Shown here piece by piece: positions 24,125-25,646 of a stretch of DNA of 25,646 nucleotides. The notes below the pieces were generated by a model. That model searched no databases and was not told the DNA's origin. It saw nothing but the letters and a program-made list of their open reading frames with translations. Position 1 is the first letter of the stretch; every line of letters starts with the position of its first letter. Origin of the DNA: Rhodanobacteraceae bacterium UBA703 (GTDB lineage Bacteria > Pseudomonadota > Gammaproteobacteria > Xanthomonadales > Rhodanobacteraceae). A program made the position numbers and the translations under genes. Where the stretch lies: positions 276 through 25,921 of the forward strand of contig DBMH01000241.1 in assembly GCA_002297645.1 (NCBI GenBank), in the 5' to 3' direction.

Positions 24125-24547
24125 TTATTCGCCACCACCGCCGGTGGTCAGGAAGCCGATCTTGACCATGCCCGCGCGCTTGGCGGAGGCCATGACTTCG
24201 GCGACCTTCTGGTACTGCGTGGTCTTCTCGGCGCGGATCTGCAGTTCCGGCTGCGGGTTCTTCTGCGCCGCGACGCGCAGCTGCGCTTCGAGGATCGCCG
24301 CAGTGACCGGCTCGTCGTTCATGAACAGATCGCCGTTTTCCTTGACCGCGAGATCGATCGGCTCCGGCGGCGTTTCCTGAACCGTGTTCGGATTCGCCTG
24401 CGGCAGGTCGATGCGGATCTTGTGGGACATCAGCGGTGCCGTGATCATGAAGATGATCAGCAGCACCAGCATCACGTCGACGAGCGGCGTGACGTTGATT
24501 TCCGCCATCGGCGCGCCGCCACCACCACCACCCGTACTCATCGCCAT
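24125..24547 (-). CDS. exbD: ExbD, proton-channel subunit of the TonB system
   Basis: This 140-residue protein has a short glycine-rich cytoplasmic N-terminus, one transmembrane helix (INVTPLVDVMLVLLIIFMI) with the conserved proton-carrying Asp24, and a periplasmic ExbD/TolR domain (PPEPIDLAVKENGDLFMNDEPV; LQIRAEKTTQYQKVAEVMASAKRAG). With ExbB it forms the inner-membrane motor driving TonB. GAGGAAG at the end of exbB is six bases before the ATG at 24547 and twelve before the second ATG, so the first is chosen. It starts three bases after the exbB stop, hence translationally coupled. An intrinsic terminator follows its stop. The C-terminal tail is glycine-rich (TTGGGGE). Confidence 0.95.
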   Translation of the reverse strand: MAMSTGGGGGGAPMAEINVTPLVDVMLVLLIIFMITAPLMSHKIRIDLPQANPNTVQETPPEPIDLAVKENGDLFMNDEPVTAAILEAQLRVAAQKNPQPELQIRAEKTTQYQKVAEVMASAKRAGMVKIGFLTTGGGGE

Positions 24548-24550
24548 GGC

Positions 24551-25324
24551 TTACTTCCTCGCGGCAACCGGAGAGGCGCTCGACTCGACGCGCGAACCCG
24601 TAGCGAAGAAATCGTGCAGGTCGTGCGCGAACTCGTCGAAGCGCGCATAGATGATGCGGTTCGAGCGGACGAAGAAGTTGTAGGCCAGCACCGCCGGGAT
24701 CGCGACGAACAGACCGAACGCGGTCATGATCAGCGCCTCGCCGACCGGACCCGCGACGGCTTCCATCGACGCGTTGCCGGAGGCCGCGATCTTGATCAGC
24801 GCGTTGTAGATGCCCCACACAGTACCGAGCAGGCCGACGAACGGAGCGGACGAACCGACCGTCGCGAGCACCGTCATGCCGCCTTCGAGACGCAGGCTCT
24901 CGCGAGCCACGGCCTGGCGCAGCGAACGATCGATGAACTCGGAACGGTTCAGCGCCTCGACCAGGCGGCTGCCTTCGTTGCGCTGATGGTGCGCGGCGGC
25001 CTGGGCGGCGTCGAGCGCGATCTTCGAGAACGGTTCGCCCTTCGGCTGTTCCTCGAGGAAGCGCACGGCGTCCTGGGCGGACGGCGTGTCCCAGAACGTG
25101 TTGATCACACGCTCCATACGGCTGCGGATCATCGAGTTGCGAAGGAAGTTCGCCACGATGAAGTAGATCGACGAGACCGACATCGCGCAGAGCGTGATGA
25201 ACACGATCCAGCCCATCGCGTCGAAGTTGTGGATCAGATGGTCGAAGCCCATCTGGCTCAGGGCGGCGGCATTGCTCCCGCCACCGGGAATACTAGCTGG
25301 GGTCTGGGATGGATCTTGCTGCAT
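24551..25324 (-). CDS. exbB: ExbB, MotA/TolQ/ExbB family proton-channel subunit
   Basis: This 257-residue protein has three transmembrane helices, near 38-60, 150-180 and 193-218, with a cytoplasmic domain between the first and second. The conserved channel segments are SSAPFVGLLGTVWGIYNAL (with Thr168) and GEALIMTAFGLFVAIPAVLAYNFFV (with Thr201), typical of ExbB/TolQ. It assembles as a pentamer around ExbD and uses the proton gradient to energise TonB for outer-membrane transport of iron complexes, vitamin B12 and, in Xanthomonadales, many carbohydrates. It starts 10 bases after the tonB stop and is followed by exbD after three bases, so tonB-exbB-exbD1 form one operon. Nothing in it is unusual for the family. 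Confidence 0.96.
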   Translation of the reverse strand: MQQDPSQTPASIPGGGSNAAALSQMGFDHLIHNFDAMGWIVFITLCAMSVSSIYFIVANFLRNSMIRSRMERVINTFWDTPSAQDAVRFLEEQPKGEPFSKIALDAAQAAAHHQRNEGSRLVEALNRSEFIDRSLRQAVARESLRLEGGMTVLATVGSSAPFVGLLGTVWGIYNALIKIAASGNASMEAVAGPVGEALIMTAFGLFVAIPAVLAYNFFVRSNRIIYARFDEFAHDLHDFFATGSRVESSASPVAARK

Positions 25325-25334
25325 GGCGCTACCC

Positions 25335-25646
25335 TTACTCGCTCAGATTGAATTCAATGGGAACCAGAGCATACCCGCGACTGGGTTGCCCACCTTTCGA
25401 ACCCGGATTGAATTTCCAGGTCTTCACTGCATCGATCGCGGCCTGGTCCAGCAGACGTGAACCGCTGGACTTCTCGACCGTGACTTCTTCCGGCGTGCCG
25501 TCCAGTCCGACGAGGACCTTGAGCAGCACCTTGCCCTGCTGGCGCTGACGCACCGCCTGCGGCGGGTACTTCGGCGGCCGCATCTTACGGTAGCTGATGT
25601 TTTCGCTCGGCGCGATGTCGGCCGGCGGCGGCGGCGGCGCCGGGGG
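25335..25646 (-). CDS. tonB: TonB energy transducer, C-terminal part
   Basis: The last 103 residues of a gene running off the right edge (the frame is open to base 25646). A Pro-rich spacer (PAPPPPPADIAP), part of the periplasm-spanning region, leads into the TonB C-terminal domain: YRKMRPPKYPPQAVRQRQQGKVLLKVLVGLDG, then VTVEKSSGSRLLDQAAIDAVKTWKFNPG and YALVPIEFNLSE. This domain contacts the TonB box of outer-membrane receptors. It lies first in the tonB-exbB-exbD1 operon, with 10 bases to exbB. The N-terminal transmembrane helix and start are outside the window; the ATG at 25583 is internal. Family and role are secure, the full length is not known. Confidence 0.95.
   Translation of the reverse strand, partial: PPAPPPPPADIAPSENISYRKMRPPKYPPQAVRQRQQGKVLLKVLVGLDGTPEEVTVEKSSGSRLLDQAAIDAVKTWKFNPGSKGGQPSRGYALVPIEFNLSE

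Overview
The window is GC-rich, densely coding chromosomal DNA from a gammaproteobacterium, most likely of the order Xanthomonadales (Lysobacterales). This placement is an inference. It rests on the tonB-exbB-exbD1-exbD2 cluster lying next to a Bacteroidetes/Xanthomonas-type pdxJ, on an intergenic palindromic repeat built from ATTCGGGAT-like units, on a winged-helix/TPR membrane regulator of a kind frequent in this order, and on a secreted protein with a short C-terminal GIFSNGFDGG tail. There are no rRNA or tRNA genes, insertion sequences, phage genes or CRISPR arrays that I can support.

Layout. 1-208: tail of an MFS permease. 327-941: short-chain-dehydrogenase-like protein without the usual catalytic Tyr/Lys. 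956-2617 (minus): DUF4126 membrane protein followed by a Dyp-type (YfeX-like) haem peroxidase. 2779-3408 (plus): two small membrane proteins, the second of the GlsB/YeaQ stress family. A strong bidirectional hairpin terminator at 3427-3458 separates these from 3481-6555 (minus), an outer-membrane porin-like protein followed by an MHS-type major facilitator. Diverging from the porin is acs (6729-8669, acetyl-CoA synthetase), followed by a LuxR-type response regulator (8774-9459). 9914-14107 (minus) holds a winged-helix/TM/TPR regulator followed by a secreted HAF-repeat protein. 14350-16235 (plus) is a two-gene ABC transporter. Its stop codon abuts the stop of a large sensor kinase (16236-19727, minus) with an SLC5 transporter domain, PAS, HisKA, HATPase and receiver. 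19813-22537 (plus) holds a phosphopantetheinyl transferase and then an ECF sigma factor, a putative anti-sigma and a PDZ protein. pdxJ follows (22593-23414). The window ends in the TonB energy-transduction cluster on the minus strand (tonB partial, exbB, exbD1, terminator, exbD2).

How the genes fit together. The SLC5-kinase-receiver protein matches the CrbS/MxtR architecture and the LuxR-type regulator next to acs matches CrbR/ErdR. In Vibrio and Pseudomonas that pair controls acs and acetate use. Here acs, the regulator, a porin, a carboxylate-type MHS permease and the sensor all fall within about 16 kb, which suggests an acetate or short-carboxylate uptake and activation module. A perfect 7-5-7 dyad lies midway between acs and the divergent porin and is a candidate shared operator. 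The least characterised units are the sigma/anti-sigma/PDZ operon, the ABC pair with an internally repeated membrane subunit, and the winged-helix/TPR regulator with its secreted HAF-repeat neighbour.
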